A DNA stretch of 64,000 nt from assembly GCF_002742635.1 (NCBI RefSeq), contig NZ_PEGF01000002.1:1674001-1738000 (forward strand), written 5' to 3'. The translations under genes and the position numbers were made by a program. The DNA is from Caulobacter sp. X. Its GTDB lineage: Bacteria > Pseudomonadota > Alphaproteobacteria > Caulobacterales > Caulobacteraceae. A model generated the notes under the pieces. That model ran no database searches. It worked only from the letters and a program-made list of their open reading frames with translations, and was not told where the DNA came from. Positions 34,443 to 44,055 of the stretch are shown here, piece by piece (positions within the stretch are counted from its first letter, which is position 1; each line of letters begins with the position of its first letter).

Positions 34443-35729
34443 TCAGTCATGGAAGTCGCCGTCGCTCCGCGCCTCGTCAACCGCTCCTACTCGTTGATTC
34501 CGGCCAAGCCACCGGGCGAACGCGGGGAAGGTCAGGCCCTGAACAAGGACGGAAAAGAGCACGACGGCGTAGGTGATCGAAAGCACCCGGTCGCGTGGCC
34601 CGGTTTCAGGAACGCTGAGCGCCAGCGCCAGCGAAAGGGCGCCATGCAGGCCTCCCCACATGAGGACCGATGTCGCGCCACGCTCCTCGTATCGGATGCG
34701 CATGAGAGCCCCCCACGGCGCCACCACGACTAGGCGCGCGGCCAGGACAAGTCCGATGGCCAGCAACCACAGGCCGGCGTCGCGCCACGGTAGACCGAGC
34801 ACCGCTAGTTCCAGCCCGAGCAGCAGGAACACCGCGGCGTTGAGAATCTCATCGACCAGGCTCCAGAAGCCCCGTACATATCGGCGGGTGGTGTCGCTCA
34901 TGGCTGTTTGGACGCCGCGGTCGCCGACCAGCAGTCCCGCGCCCACCGCCGCGATCGGACCGCTGACATGGAGGGCTTGCGCGAGGCTATAGGCGCCGGC
35001 GGCGAGGGCCAGGGTGATGGCGACCTCGACCGCGTAGTCGTCGATCGCTCGCGTGGCGCTGATCGCCACCCAGCCTAGCGCCAGGCCCAGGACGAGCCCG
35101 CCGATGGCCTCGACACCCACGCGTCCGAGCGCCGCGAGCGGATGCAGCTCGCCGCCGCCGGCCGCCACCGCCACGGCCGCGCTGAAAATCACCACGCCCA
35201 CGCCGTCGTTGAACAGCGCCTCTCCCTGCAGGATGGACTGCAGCTTCCGGGAAAAGCCGCCGTCGCGCACGGCCGCTAGCACGGCGATCGGATCGGTGGG
35301 ACTGATCAGGGCGCCGAACACCAAGGCCCAGGCCAGGGGCAGGTCGACGCCAAGGCCCTTGCCGCCGAGCCAGAGCCCGAACCCGACAATGATGGTCGAG
35401 GCCAGCACGCCGAGCGTCGCCAAGGTCCAGACCGCCAGCGCCCGGCGCCGCAGGTCGGCGAGATCGACTTGCAAGGCCCCGGCGAACAGCAGGAAGGCCA
35501 GCAGGTAGTCCAGAATGGCCTTGGTGAAATCGAGCTTGCTCAAAGCGGTGATCGCCGACGCCGCGCCGCTATCGGGAAGCCGCCAGCGGAGAAGCAAGAG
35601 ACCCGCCGCGCCCAAGCTCCCGGCCAAGACCATGGCGACACCCGTCGGCAAGCGCAGGAAGCGGACATTGACCCAGCCCACCGCCGCCACGAGGACGAGC
35701 AGGAGCGCCGCCAGATGAAACGGCGTCAA
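34443..35729 (-). CDS. CPA1-family cation:proton antiporter
   Basis: 428 aa if started at TTG 35729, which has GAGG 7 nt upstream and overlaps the stop of the upstream gene as TTGA. About 12 transmembrane helices; the CPA1 core motifs are FGALISPTDPIAVLA, QGEALFNDGVGVVIF and WGGLHGALSLALALS. Exchanges Na+ or K+ for protons at the inner membrane, giving pH or salt tolerance. Second gene after the AI-2E transporter. Confidence 0.9.
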   Translation of the reverse strand: MTPFHLAALLLVLVAAVGWVNVRFLRLPTGVAMVLAGSLGAAGLLLLRWRLPDSGAASAITALSKLDFTKAILDYLLAFLLFAGALQVDLADLRRRALAVWTLATLGVLASTIIVGFGLWLGGKGLGVDLPLAWALVFGALISPTDPIAVLAAVRDGGFSRKLQSILQGEALFNDGVGVVIFSAAVAVAAGGGELHPLAALGRVGVEAIGGLVLGLALGWVAISATRAIDDYAVEVAITLALAAGAYSLAQALHVSGPIAAVGAGLLVGDRGVQTAMSDTTRRYVRGFWSLVDEILNAAVFLLLGLELAVLGLPWRDAGLWLLAIGLVLAARLVVVAPWGALMRIRYEERGATSVLMWGGLHGALSLALALSVPETGPRDRVLSITYAVVLFSVLVQGLTFPAFARWLGRNQRVGAVDEARSDGDFHD

Positions 35730-36796
35730 GACAAGGCCTCGCCGGGATCGCGCTCGCCAGGAATACTGACGGTCTTTCCGAGCGCGCCTCGAACATAGAA
35801 GCGCTTGATGAAGACCATGCCGACGACCAGCAGCGGCGTGGCGAGGATCACGCCCAGCGGGCCCAGAAGCACGCCGAACGCCAACACGCCGAACAGCGTC
35901 AGGACCGGCGGCAGATCGACCGCGCGACGCTGGATGAACGGGAAGATCAGGTTGCTCTCGATCTGCTGGACCGCCACGTAGACGAGGACGGTCCAGAGCA
36001 CCATGGCGGGGCTCTCCTGCGCGGCGATCAGGATCGCCGGGATGACCGAAACGATGGGGCCCACGATCGGCACGAAGGCCGCCACCCCGGCCAGGATCCC
36101 GAGGGCGATGGGGGAGGGCAGGCCGATGAGCGCCGTGCCGATACCGGTCATCACGGCGACTACGGCCATGTCCGCGAACGTGCCCAGCAGCCATAGCCGA
36201 AGCGCGCTTCCCGACGTGTCGAGCGCGGCTCTCATCGTCGCCACCCTGTCCTCGGGAACCAGTAGCAACAGGCCGTCGCGCGCGACCGCTGGCTTGAGCG
36301 CCAGGAAGACGCCCGCGACCAGGGCGAGGGCCGTGTTGGTCAGGGCGGTGAAGGCGTTCAGCGCATAGCCGCCGACGCGCCCGGCGACGCCGTCCATGCG
36401 TCCGACCAAGGCGCCGGCGCTCAGCGACATGTCGCCCAAGGTCTCGCCGAAAGGCAGCCGGTCAAGCAGCGCCTGGAGTTCCTCCTGATCACGCGGCAGG
36501 CGCGCGAACAGGCCTTGCAGTTGCTCGATCACCGTCGATCCAAAGAGCCAGCTCGCCGCGCCCAGAGCTCCCACGACACCGACGCCCGACAGCAGCAGCG
36601 TCACGCCCTCGGGGAGATGGGTTCGTCGGCGCAGCGGGTCAGCCAGGGCGCGCAGCAGCACCGCGACGATGACGGCCGCCAGGGCGATGAGCGCGACATT
36701 GGCGAGCCTCCAGGCCAGGAAGACCGCTGCGATCACCGCGAGGAGGGTCAAGGCGAGGCGCGGATAGCCGCGTGCGCTGTCAGGAGAGGCGGTCAT
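35726..36796 (-). CDS. AI-2E family transporter (PerM-like)
   Basis: 356 aa, about eight transmembrane helices. Family segments: LLSGVGVVGALGAASWLF, IGLPSPIALGILAGVAAFVPIVGP, and the C-terminal FGVLAFGVLLGPLGVILATPLL. Members have been proposed as Na+/H+ antiporters or AI-2 exporters; coupling to a CPA1 antiporter here favours ion transport (inference). Confidence 0.9.
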   Translation of the reverse strand: MTASPDSARGYPRLALTLLAVIAAVFLAWRLANVALIALAAVIVAVLLRALADPLRRRTHLPEGVTLLLSGVGVVGALGAASWLFGSTVIEQLQGLFARLPRDQEELQALLDRLPFGETLGDMSLSAGALVGRMDGVAGRVGGYALNAFTALTNTALALVAGVFLALKPAVARDGLLLLVPEDRVATMRAALDTSGSALRLWLLGTFADMAVVAVMTGIGTALIGLPSPIALGILAGVAAFVPIVGPIVSVIPAILIAAQESPAMVLWTVLVYVAVQQIESNLIFPFIQRRAVDLPPVLTLFGVLAFGVLLGPLGVILATPLLVVGMVFIKRFYVRGALGKTVSIPGERDPGEALS

Positions 36797-36860
36797 CAGC
36801 GTTCAACGCCCACCGGCCTTGGGCGGCTGCCGCTGGTCTTCCATTCCGCGTGAGTTCAAT

Positions 36861-39257
36861 TCAACGCGGCAGCGCATAGGCCACCAGAGCGTCGCCGATC
36901 GGCGTCTCCATGAAGTGATGGCCCCCCGCCATGATCACCACGTACTGCCGCCCGCCGGACTCGTAGGTCATGGGCGTGGCTTGGCCCCCGGCCGGCAGCA
37001 CGTCGCTCCAGAGCGTCTTCCCGGTCTTAAGATCGATGGCCCGGATCAGGTTGTCGGTGGTGGCGGCGATGAAGATCAGTCCGCCGGCGGTGACGACCGC
37101 GCCGCCGTTGTTGGGCGTGCCAATCCTCAGCGGCAGGTGAGACGGAATGCCGAACGGACCGTTGGTGCGAGCCGTGCCGATCGGACGGTCCCAAAGCGTG
37201 CGCCCAGTCTTCAGATCGATCGCGCGGATACCGCCATAGGGCGGCTCCTTACAGAGCAGACCGGTGCCGGGCAGGCGCCAGCCCGCGTTGACGTCGATCG
37301 CGTAGGGCGCGCCGATCTGCGGATCGCCGGCTCCTTCGGCGCCCTTCTTGAGGCTGCCGCCGCGTTCCTCGCCCCGCGGCGCCCAGCCTTTCCGATCCGC
37401 CACGGCGCGGGGGATCAGGCGATTATAGTTGGGCATGTCGTTGTAGTTGGCGACGATGACGCCGCGGGCCGGATCGATGGCGACGCCGCCCCAGTCGGAG
37501 CCGCCGTTATAGCCGGGGTATTCGACATACCGCCGCTCGGTTTCCGGCGGGGTGTAGAAGCCCTTGTAGGCCGCGCGTCGGAACTGGATGCGGCAGATCA
37601 TCTGGTCGATCGGCGACATGCCCCACATCCGCTTTTCGGTGAGGTCGGCCTTGCGGAGCGTGTGGAACAGCGAGAACGGCTGGGTTTTCGACCTCTGCTC
37701 CGGCTCGACGCCGCCTTGCGGCACGGGGCGCTCCTCCACGCCGGTGATCGGCGCCCCGGTGCGGCGGTCCAGGACGTAGAGGTCGCCCTGTTTGCCCGGA
37801 AGGATCACGGCGGGAACGACGCCGGCGGCAGTCGGGTAATCGACCAAGCTCGCCTGGGAGCCCAGGTCGTAGTCCCAGACGTCGTTGTGAACGGCCTGGA
37901 ACGACCACGCCTTCCTGCCCGTCGTCGCATCGAGGGCGACCAGCGAAGTCGAATGGGCCTTTTCCTGCGGCGAGCGCGTGCTGCTCCAATAGTCCACGGC
38001 GCTATTACCCAGCGGCAGATAGACCAGTCCGAGCGCTTCGTCGCCGGTCGCGGTCGTCCACATGTTCGGCGTGCCGCGTGTATAGGTCTCGCCGGGCGGC
38101 GGCGCGCCCACGCGGTCGGGCCGGACCATGTCCCACGCCCAGCGCAGCTCGCCCGTCACGGCGTCGTAGCCCTGGATCACATCCGAAGGCGCGTCCCGCT
38201 TCTGGCCGTCCAGCACCTGATGGCCGGTGACCACCACGCCGCGCACGATGGTCGGCGCTGAAGTGATGGAGAACATCCCGGGGACGTGCTTGCCGATCCC
38301 TTGAGTAGTGTCGACCTGGCCGCCGAAGCCGAAGTCGGCGCAGGGACGTCCGGTACGGGCGTCGACCGCGATCAGGCGAGCGTCCAGCGTTCCTTCGATG
38401 ATCCGTGTCGCGCAGGCCTGTTCGGGAGCGGCTCCAGGGACCGCGTAGTAGGCCACGCCCCGGCAGGCGGCGGTGTAGGGGATGTTGGCGTCGGGCACCT
38501 TTGGATCAAAGCGCCAGCGCGTCGCCCCGGTCGCCGGATCCAGAGCGATCAGGATGTTCTTGGGCGTGCAGAGATAGAGGGTGTCGCCGACCTTCAGCGG
38601 GGTGGTTTCGGCCCCGTACATCTTGCGCGCGGTTTCCGAGGCGGGGAGGTCGCCCGTGTGGATCAGCCAAGCGCGCTTCAGCTTGCCGACATTGTCGGGC
38701 GTGATCTGGGCGAGCGCCGAGTACCGCTGAGCGCCATACGTCCCGCCATAGGCTGGCCAGTCCGCGCCCACGACGTCTCCGGCCGGCGGCGTTCCGCCGG
38801 ACGGCGCCGCGATCGCGCCTCCCCCGCCGATCGCGCTTACCCCGAAGAGCCCCGCGACAATCACCGTCGCCGCGCCGAAGAGCGCGAGCGCTGTCCGGCG
38901 CGTTCCTCTTTGGGCGGAGAGGGCTGGAACGCAGGCCAAGGTGAGAACCAGCAGGACATAGGGACCGACCAGCCGGGGGACGAGCGCCCATCCGTTCAGC
39001 CCCGCCTCCCAAACGGCCCAGGCCAGGGTCGCCAAGAAGACGCCGCTATAGACCCAGATCCCGACGAGCCGCAGCCGCATCATCAACACGCCGGAGACAA
39101 TGAGCCCGATGCCGGCGAGCAGATAGTACGGTGAGCCGCCGAGGGTCGCCAACCAGGTCCCGCCGACCGCCAGGATCGCGCCGATCAGCGCCAGGATCGC
39201 GGCGAAGATCCTCACCGCCAGCACTTTCACCGGCCAGGATTTGGTTGCTTCGCTCAT
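36861..39257 (-). CDS. gcd: membrane-bound PQQ-dependent glucose dehydrogenase
   Basis: 798 aa. Five N-terminal transmembrane helices (residues 10-150), then a periplasmic eight-bladed PQQ propeller: WPAYGGTYGAQRYSALAQI at the start, WRFDPKV, the metal and substrate region YNDMPNYNRL, and the W-motifs around GRTLWDRPIG and GKTLWSDVLPAGGQATPM. Oxidises glucose (or a related polyol or quinate) to the lactone and passes electrons to ubiquinone. PQQ synthesis genes are not in the window. A palindrome at 39341 lies 83 bp upstream. Confidence 0.94.
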   Translation of the reverse strand: MSEATKSWPVKVLAVRIFAAILALIGAILAVGGTWLATLGGSPYYLLAGIGLIVSGVLMMRLRLVGIWVYSGVFLATLAWAVWEAGLNGWALVPRLVGPYVLLVLTLACVPALSAQRGTRRTALALFGAATVIVAGLFGVSAIGGGGAIAAPSGGTPPAGDVVGADWPAYGGTYGAQRYSALAQITPDNVGKLKRAWLIHTGDLPASETARKMYGAETTPLKVGDTLYLCTPKNILIALDPATGATRWRFDPKVPDANIPYTAACRGVAYYAVPGAAPEQACATRIIEGTLDARLIAVDARTGRPCADFGFGGQVDTTQGIGKHVPGMFSITSAPTIVRGVVVTGHQVLDGQKRDAPSDVIQGYDAVTGELRWAWDMVRPDRVGAPPPGETYTRGTPNMWTTATGDEALGLVYLPLGNSAVDYWSSTRSPQEKAHSTSLVALDATTGRKAWSFQAVHNDVWDYDLGSQASLVDYPTAAGVVPAVILPGKQGDLYVLDRRTGAPITGVEERPVPQGGVEPEQRSKTQPFSLFHTLRKADLTEKRMWGMSPIDQMICRIQFRRAAYKGFYTPPETERRYVEYPGYNGGSDWGGVAIDPARGVIVANYNDMPNYNRLIPRAVADRKGWAPRGEERGGSLKKGAEGAGDPQIGAPYAIDVNAGWRLPGTGLLCKEPPYGGIRAIDLKTGRTLWDRPIGTARTNGPFGIPSHLPLRIGTPNNGGAVVTAGGLIFIAATTDNLIRAIDLKTGKTLWSDVLPAGGQATPMTYESGGRQYVVIMAGGHHFMETPIGDALVAYALPR

Positions 39258-39340
39258 GGCAGGACCCTCCGTCCGCCGCGGCCCGTACAGCCGCGCTCAG
39301 TCGGAGAAATGCGTTTAGCGCTAGAAGGTGGCTTCAAAAT

Positions 39341-39353
39341 ATCGTGTAACGAT
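39341..39353. promoter_or_regulatory. ATCGT-GTA-ACGAT palindrome before gcd
   Basis: Perfect 5-bp inverted repeat with 3-nt spacer, in an AT-rich context (AAAAT upstream, CTAATTT downstream), between gcd (starting at 39257, minus) and the MscS gene end. Same pattern as sites at 41034, 44604, 47418 and 47675; candidate operator of the MarR protein at 44052-44537. Confidence 0.55.
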
Positions 39354-39391
39354 CTAATTTGATCGCCGATCGTGCGCCGCCTCCACGCGGC

Positions 39392-40570
39392 CTAGTTCGG
39401 CGCGCCTCGGGTCGCGGTCAGCTCCGCGATCTGCTGCTCGGGCATGACGACCTTCAGGTGCGGGAACGGAATCTCGACGCCTGCCTCGTCAAAGGCCAGC
39501 TTGATCCGACGATTGTATTCGCGGCCCACGGTCCACTGCTGAATGGGAATGGTCTTGATCCTCGCCTTCAGCACCACGCCGCTGTCGGCCAGATTATCGA
39601 CGCCGACCACTTCTATCGGCTCGAGGATCTTGTCGGCGAAATTGGGATCCGACTTAAGGCGTGCGCCTACGCGCTTCATGATCGCCAGCGCCGCGTCCAG
39701 GTCCGAGCTGTAGGACACCTGCAGGTCGAACACATAATAGGAGAAGCTCTTGGTCAGGTTATGCAGCACCTGGGCTTCGCTGTAGGGAAAGACATGGACC
39801 GTCCCGTCGAAGTCGCGCAGGCGGATCGTGCGCAAGGTCATCTGCTCGACCAGGCCGCCGCTGTCGCCGATCCGCACGATATCGCCAACCGAAACGATGT
39901 CCTCCACGATCAGGAAGATCCCGGTCAGGAAGTCCTTGACCAGTGTCTGAGCGCCGAAGCCAAGCGCCACGCCGACCACGCCGGCGCCGGCCAGGAGCGG
40001 GCCGATTTTGACGCCCAGTTCCGAAAGGGCCATCAGCACCGCGACGACGACAATGGCCGTCTGCGTGATCCCTCGTAGGAGAGGCGCCAAGGTCGCCAGC
40101 TGAGCGCGACGGCGCGGCTCGTCGGCGCGCTCGGCGAAGCCGCCCATGGCGCGTCCGATCGCCAGCCCGACCAGCTCGAACGCGGCCACCGCGACGATCA
40201 ACAACAGCACTAGGCGCAGAAGGCCGGCCAGGATTTGAGCGCCCACCGGCGTGGCCGTCCAGGCGAGCAGGTTGAAGCCCCAGATATCCGCCGCCACCAG
40301 GACGGCGAGAAGGCTCGAGACGCTCCTCACGGTGAAGCCGGCGAGTCGCGCCAGACGATGCGTGCGCACGGTCTTTTCCGCGTCGGCCGGCCCTGGCAAT
40401 CGGTGCGCGCCGATCAGCGTGAGCCGTCGCGCAACACGCCCCGCCGCCCAGGCCAGGGCGATGACCGTCGCGGTGAGCGCGAGGTTGATCAGCCATCCGG
40501 TCAAGCTCAGGGCCGAGAAATGCGTCAGAAGGCCTTTGAGGGCCGCGAGGATGCGTTCGCTAGCCGTCAT
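39392..40570 (-). CDS. MscS-family mechanosensitive channel
   Basis: 392 aa. Four or so N-terminal hydrophobic segments, then the pore-lining helix region (GVKIGPLLAGAGVVGVALGFGAQ) and the beta domain (LVEDIVSVGDIVRIGDSGG, where the family has F-x-x-x-G-D). Releases osmolytes on hypo-osmotic shock. In this cluster it complements trehalose accumulation from the second otsBA pair. Confidence 0.93.
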   Translation of the reverse strand: MTASERILAALKGLLTHFSALSLTGWLINLALTATVIALAWAAGRVARRLTLIGAHRLPGPADAEKTVRTHRLARLAGFTVRSVSSLLAVLVAADIWGFNLLAWTATPVGAQILAGLLRLVLLLIVAVAAFELVGLAIGRAMGGFAERADEPRRRAQLATLAPLLRGITQTAIVVVAVLMALSELGVKIGPLLAGAGVVGVALGFGAQTLVKDFLTGIFLIVEDIVSVGDIVRIGDSGGLVEQMTLRTIRLRDFDGTVHVFPYSEAQVLHNLTKSFSYYVFDLQVSYSSDLDAALAIMKRVGARLKSDPNFADKILEPIEVVGVDNLADSGVVLKARIKTIPIQQWTVGREYNRRIKLAFDEAGVEIPFPHLKVVMPEQQIAELTATRGAPN

Positions 40571-40633
40571 CGGCGCGTGCTCCTTGAAACAGAATCTTGG
40601 AAAGGGCCGCCGTTGGACGGCCCGATAGGTGGC

Positions 40634-40993
40634 CTAGGCCGACAGCGGCGTGCGGGAGAGCACGTTGCGAATGCGTGAGACTTGGACTTCGGGCGCGCGC
40701 CAGGCGACATCGCCCAAGGCCGCGTGTTCCGTTTCGTCGAGCAGCATGGAGCGCACGCCCCAAGTCTCCAGCAAGGCTTTTGCCAACTGCGGCGCGGTGC
40801 GCTGGCCCGTCGGCTCGCCAGCGAGCAGGGCCAGGGTGGCGCTCGTCTGGGCGGTCATGGCCAAGGCCACCCCGGCGGTCTGGATCGGTCCTATGACCCG
40901 GACCTCGGCCTCATAGAGGTCGGCCATGATGCGGGCGGCCTCGGCCGCGTCGCCGCAGATGAGAAGAACGGTTTCCTTGTCGGTGTCGTGCAT
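40634..40993 (-). CDS. receiver-like protein without phosphorylation site
   Basis: 119 aa. The beginning (ETVLLICGDAAEAARIMADL) and the alternating pattern follow a CheY-like receiver fold, but the acidic cluster and the Asp at the end of strand 3 are replaced (ATLALLAGE). The C-terminal part (SRIRNVLSR) could be a short DNA- or protein-contact helix. Function unknown. Its promoter region carries the palindrome at 41034-41050, 41 bp upstream of the start. Confidence 0.65.
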   Translation of the reverse strand: MHDTDKETVLLICGDAAEAARIMADLYEAEVRVIGPIQTAGVALAMTAQTSATLALLAGEPTGQRTAPQLAKALLETWGVRSMLLDETEHAALGDVAWRAPEVQVSRIRNVLSRTPLSA

Positions 40994-41033
40994 GCGCTCC
41001 CCAGCGTCAAAGAGCCCTTTGGCTCGCCTAAAT

Positions 41034-41050
41034 AGATCGTATCACGATCT
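41034..41050. promoter_or_regulatory. AGATCGT-ATC-ACGATCT palindrome
   Basis: Perfect 7-bp inverted repeat with a 3-nt spacer, followed by AAT as at the gcd site (both read ACGATCTAAT). Upstream of the receiver-like gene and downstream of the SLC13 gene. Confidence 0.6.
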
Positions 41051-41098
41051 AATGGTGAAGCTGGACACATCGGCCTGACGATATCGTGACCCGTCGCG

Positions 41099-42394
41099 TC
41101 AGAAGGGGAAGAAGGCGGGTATGGCGGCCATGCCGGCGGCCCAGGTGATCAGGTTGAGTGGGGCGCCGATGCGCACGAAGTCGAGGTAGCGATAGCCGCC
41201 CAGCTGATAGACCAAGACGTTGGTTTGGTAGCCGAACGGGGTGGCGAACGCGGCGCTGGCGGCCATCATCACCGCGACCAGGAACGGTCGCGGGCTGACC
41301 CCCAGGCTCTCGGCCAGGGCCACCGCGACCGGCGTCAGCAGCACCGCCACCGCCGCGTTCGACAGCACCTCGGTCAAGAGCAGCGTCGCGCCGTAGACCA
41401 GAGCCAGAGCGTAGAGCGGGCCAAGCCCGTGCATCCAGCCGGCGAGCCGCTGAGTGGCGAGCGCCGCGAGGCCTGTGACCTCCAGAGACAGGCCCACCAC
41501 GACCATGCCGGCGATCAGCAGCAGGATGTCCGGACGCAATCCCCTGTAGGCCTCGTCGACGCCGATCACACGGATCAGCACCAAGGCCACGGCGCCGGCG
41601 AAGGCCGACGCGGCGATGGGCAAGAGGCCCGTCGACGCCGCCACTACCACCAAAAGAAAGACAAGGAGGGCGCTGACAGCCTTGACCGGCTGAAGCGGTG
41701 GGTTGGGCGGATAAAGGGCCGGATCCTCGCCGGTTGGCGGCGTCCCGTGTGGCCGGACCAGGAGCTCTTGCTCGGGCTGGGGATCAGCCACGAGAAGCCG
41801 AGGACCGACGAGCAGGAGATAAAGACCGCCTACGGCCGCGACTACCAAGGCCACGGGCGTGACCTCGAAAAGGCTGAAGGCGGGTTGGCCGGCGTTGCGC
41901 GCCATGTCGTTGACCAGCAGGTTGGTCGAGGTGCCGATCAAGGTGCAAGCGCCGCCCAGGATCGTCGCGTAGGACAGAGGGATCAGGAAACGCTTGGGCG
42001 AGAGGGAAAGACCCTGAGCAACGTCGCGGACCACGGGGGCGCTCAGCACGACGATGGGCGTGTTGTTGAGGAAGGCGGAGGCCAGGCCGCACAGACCGAT
42101 CACGATCCACAGTCCGGCCGCGCCCAGCCGCGCGCAGAGCTTCGTCGCCCCCCGGATCATTAGGCCGAGAAGTCCGGAGAGCTCCATGGCGTAGGCGATC
42201 ACGAAGAGGGAGGCCAGGGCGATGATCGCCGGGCTGGCGAAGGCGCCTTGGGCCTCGACCGGACGCACCGTGCGGGTCGCCAGCAGGACCGCCGCGCCGG
42301 CCAGGGCCACGACGTCGGAGCGAAGCTTGCCGTGAATGAGCGCGGCGACGACGACGACCAGAACGCCGAGCGCGATGAGCTGGGGCGCGGTCAT
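41099..42394 (-). CDS. SLC13-family permease
   Basis: 431 aa, 10-12 transmembrane helices. The two substrate-loop motifs of the DASS/SLC13 fold are GACTLIGTSTNLLVNDM and SAAFATPFGYQTNVLVYQLG. Substrates in the family include sulfate, dicarboxylates and other anions; the precise one is unknown. The central hydrophilic TrkA-C domains of longer relatives are missing, replaced by a short Pro-rich loop. Confidence 0.88.
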   Translation of the reverse strand: MTAPQLIALGVLVVVVAALIHGKLRSDVVALAGAAVLLATRTVRPVEAQGAFASPAIIALASLFVIAYAMELSGLLGLMIRGATKLCARLGAAGLWIVIGLCGLASAFLNNTPIVVLSAPVVRDVAQGLSLSPKRFLIPLSYATILGGACTLIGTSTNLLVNDMARNAGQPAFSLFEVTPVALVVAAVGGLYLLLVGPRLLVADPQPEQELLVRPHGTPPTGEDPALYPPNPPLQPVKAVSALLVFLLVVVAASTGLLPIAASAFAGAVALVLIRVIGVDEAYRGLRPDILLLIAGMVVVGLSLEVTGLAALATQRLAGWMHGLGPLYALALVYGATLLLTEVLSNAAVAVLLTPVAVALAESLGVSPRPFLVAVMMAASAAFATPFGYQTNVLVYQLGGYRYLDFVRIGAPLNLITWAAGMAAIPAFFPF

Positions 42395-42445
42395 GGCCTG
42401 AGCACAAGAGGTTGCAATCGAGACCTTGTCTTCTAGGCTGAGGGC

Positions 42446-43300
42446 ATGAGCGACAATAGGCCAAGGCCCCCCGACCGCAAGTTCGCCCTGGTCGCGCCGA
42501 TCGCGATCGGTCTGGCGGCGGTCGCGGTGCTGATCATGTTGCTGTTGAGACCGGCGCCGACCGTCAAAGCGCCCGCGCCACCCACGCCAGCGTCAGAGCC
42601 CGCGCCGCCCCTGGTGGCGGCTCCGCCCGCCGCGAACGCGCCTCTGCGCCGCGCGAACCTGATCGAGGGCGCCCGGACGGCGGCCGACGCCTACGCGGCC
42701 GGCGGCGTCGCGGCTCCAACGAACTTGGCCGGCCGAGCATTTTCACTGCGCCTGGCCTTCGGATGCGCGGGGCCCGTGGTCGATCCTGGCGTCGCTCAGG
42801 CCTACTACCAGCGTGACGTCGCGGCGGGGACACTTCGCTTGGTGGCCCGACCCGTGATCCTGACGGACCTGCCGTTGATCCGCGGCGCGCCGCTTCCGCC
42901 GAAGACCGAGAGCGTCGAAGGCTTCTGGCTGCCTCGGCCCTGGCTCACGGCCGAGGGATGTCCGAAGCGGCGGCCGGTGGCGCCGCCCGCGACGCCGACC
43001 CCGGTGGAAGCCCCCAGCCTAGGCCTGGCCGTGTTCCACGACGCGGACGGGCCGCGAGCGGCTCGCCGGGGCGACCGGCCCTACGAGGTCGTCATCAAGT
43101 CCCCGGCGGGCGAAGTCGGAGCGGCGCAGAACTTCGTGCTGGTGATCGAGGGGCGACTGACGGGTTTCGCCGACGGTGCCGCGATCCATTGCTGGAGCGA
43201 GTCCGCCGAACACCGGCCGACCTGCCTCTATGGCGCCGCGCTCGATCGCGTGGCGTTCGAGGACGACAAGGGCGCGACGTTGGCCCAGTGGCCGACATGA
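42446..43300 (+). CDS. membrane-anchored protein of unknown function
   Basis: 284 aa. One N-terminal transmembrane helix (LVAPIAIGLAAVAVLIMLLL), a Pro/Ala-rich linker (residues 35-65), then a soluble periplasmic domain with two conserved-looking Cys (FGCAGP, EGCPKRR, HCWSES, PTCLYG). No domain recognised. Divergent from the SLC13 gene and coupled to the UspA gene by a 4-bp overlap. Confidence 0.7.
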   Translation: MSDNRPRPPDRKFALVAPIAIGLAAVAVLIMLLLRPAPTVKAPAPPTPASEPAPPLVAAPPAANAPLRRANLIEGARTAADAYAAGGVAAPTNLAGRAFSLRLAFGCAGPVVDPGVAQAYYQRDVAAGTLRLVARPVILTDLPLIRGAPLPPKTESVEGFWLPRPWLTAEGCPKRRPVAPPATPTPVEAPSLGLAVFHDADGPRAARRGDRPYEVVIKSPAGEVGAAQNFVLVIEGRLTGFADGAAIHCWSESAEHRPTCLYGAALDRVAFEDDKGATLAQWPT

Positions 43301-44055
43301 CGGACGACATCGTCGCCGCGCCGCCTCTGGTCTGCGCGCTGGTCGACGAGTCCGCCTACGCCGCGAGCGTCGCCGAGCACGGCGCCTGGCTGGCCGAGCG
43401 CCTACGCGCCAAGCTGGAACTTCGGCATGTTCGCGAAGGCCACGAGACACCGCCGCAAGGCCGAGATCTGCTTGAAGGCTTGGCCGCGACGCTCGCCGAC
43501 CAAGGCGCGCCCAGGCCGCAGCTGAGCCTCGGCGAAGGCGGGGTGCTGGGATCGGCGCTCAGCGCCGGCGCGGCGGCGGTGGTCATGGGGAAGCGCGGAG
43601 GGCGGGCCGACCAGTCCCGCGAGCACCTTGGCCGACATGTCGAGCCGCTTGTCCGAGCCATGACCGTCCCGATCTGTCTCGCCTCTCAGGTCTTTCTGCC
43701 CATCCACCGCGTCGTCGCGGTTACCGATGCGGATCCCAACCGGCGCGCGGCGATCGATCTTGTGGCGCTTCACGCCGGCCAGGACGTCGAACTCGATGTG
43801 CTCGTGGTCTCGCGGGAGGGAGAGGTCGCCGATGACAAGGTCGCCCTGGCCCGCCAAGCGCTGGATGGCCGCGCCCAGGCTTTCGCCATCCGGGCCGAGC
43901 GGATCGGCCAGGGGATATGGCGCTACCTGCGCGATCGGCCATCTGACCTGATCGTCATCTCGCGGGCCGTGCTCCTCGGCGACAACGGGCCGGGTCTCAG
44001 CGCGGCCCCACCTGGAAGCTTTTGGTCGGCCCGCGCCAGCGTTGTTGTCTGCTAG
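43297..44055 (+). CDS. universal stress protein (tandem UspA)
   Basis: 252 aa from ATG 43297, overlapping the previous stop (ATGA); the frame is open further upstream without support. Two UspA folds: the first (LVCALVDESAYAASVAEHG) with a partly kept loop AAAVVMGKRGG, the second (HRVVAVTDADPNRRAAIDL) ending DLIVISRAVLLG. The ATP-binding G-x2-G-x9-G(S/T) motif is weak. General stress role. Confidence 0.85.
   Translation: MTDDIVAAPPLVCALVDESAYAASVAEHGAWLAERLRAKLELRHVREGHETPPQGRDLLEGLAATLADQGAPRPQLSLGEGGVLGSALSAGAAAVVMGKRGGRADQSREHLGRHVEPLVRAMTVPICLASQVFLPIHRVVAVTDADPNRRAAIDLVALHAGQDVELDVLVVSREGEVADDKVALARQALDGRAQAFAIRAERIGQGIWRYLRDRPSDLIVISRAVLLGDNGPGLSAAPPGSFWSARASVVVC

Noticed and set aside
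41078..41087. ACGATATCGT, a perfect palindrome near the candidate MarR site at 41034.
   Set aside because: It lacks the 3-nt spacer of the other sites, lies at the end of the SLC13 gene, and may be chance; not counted in the set.
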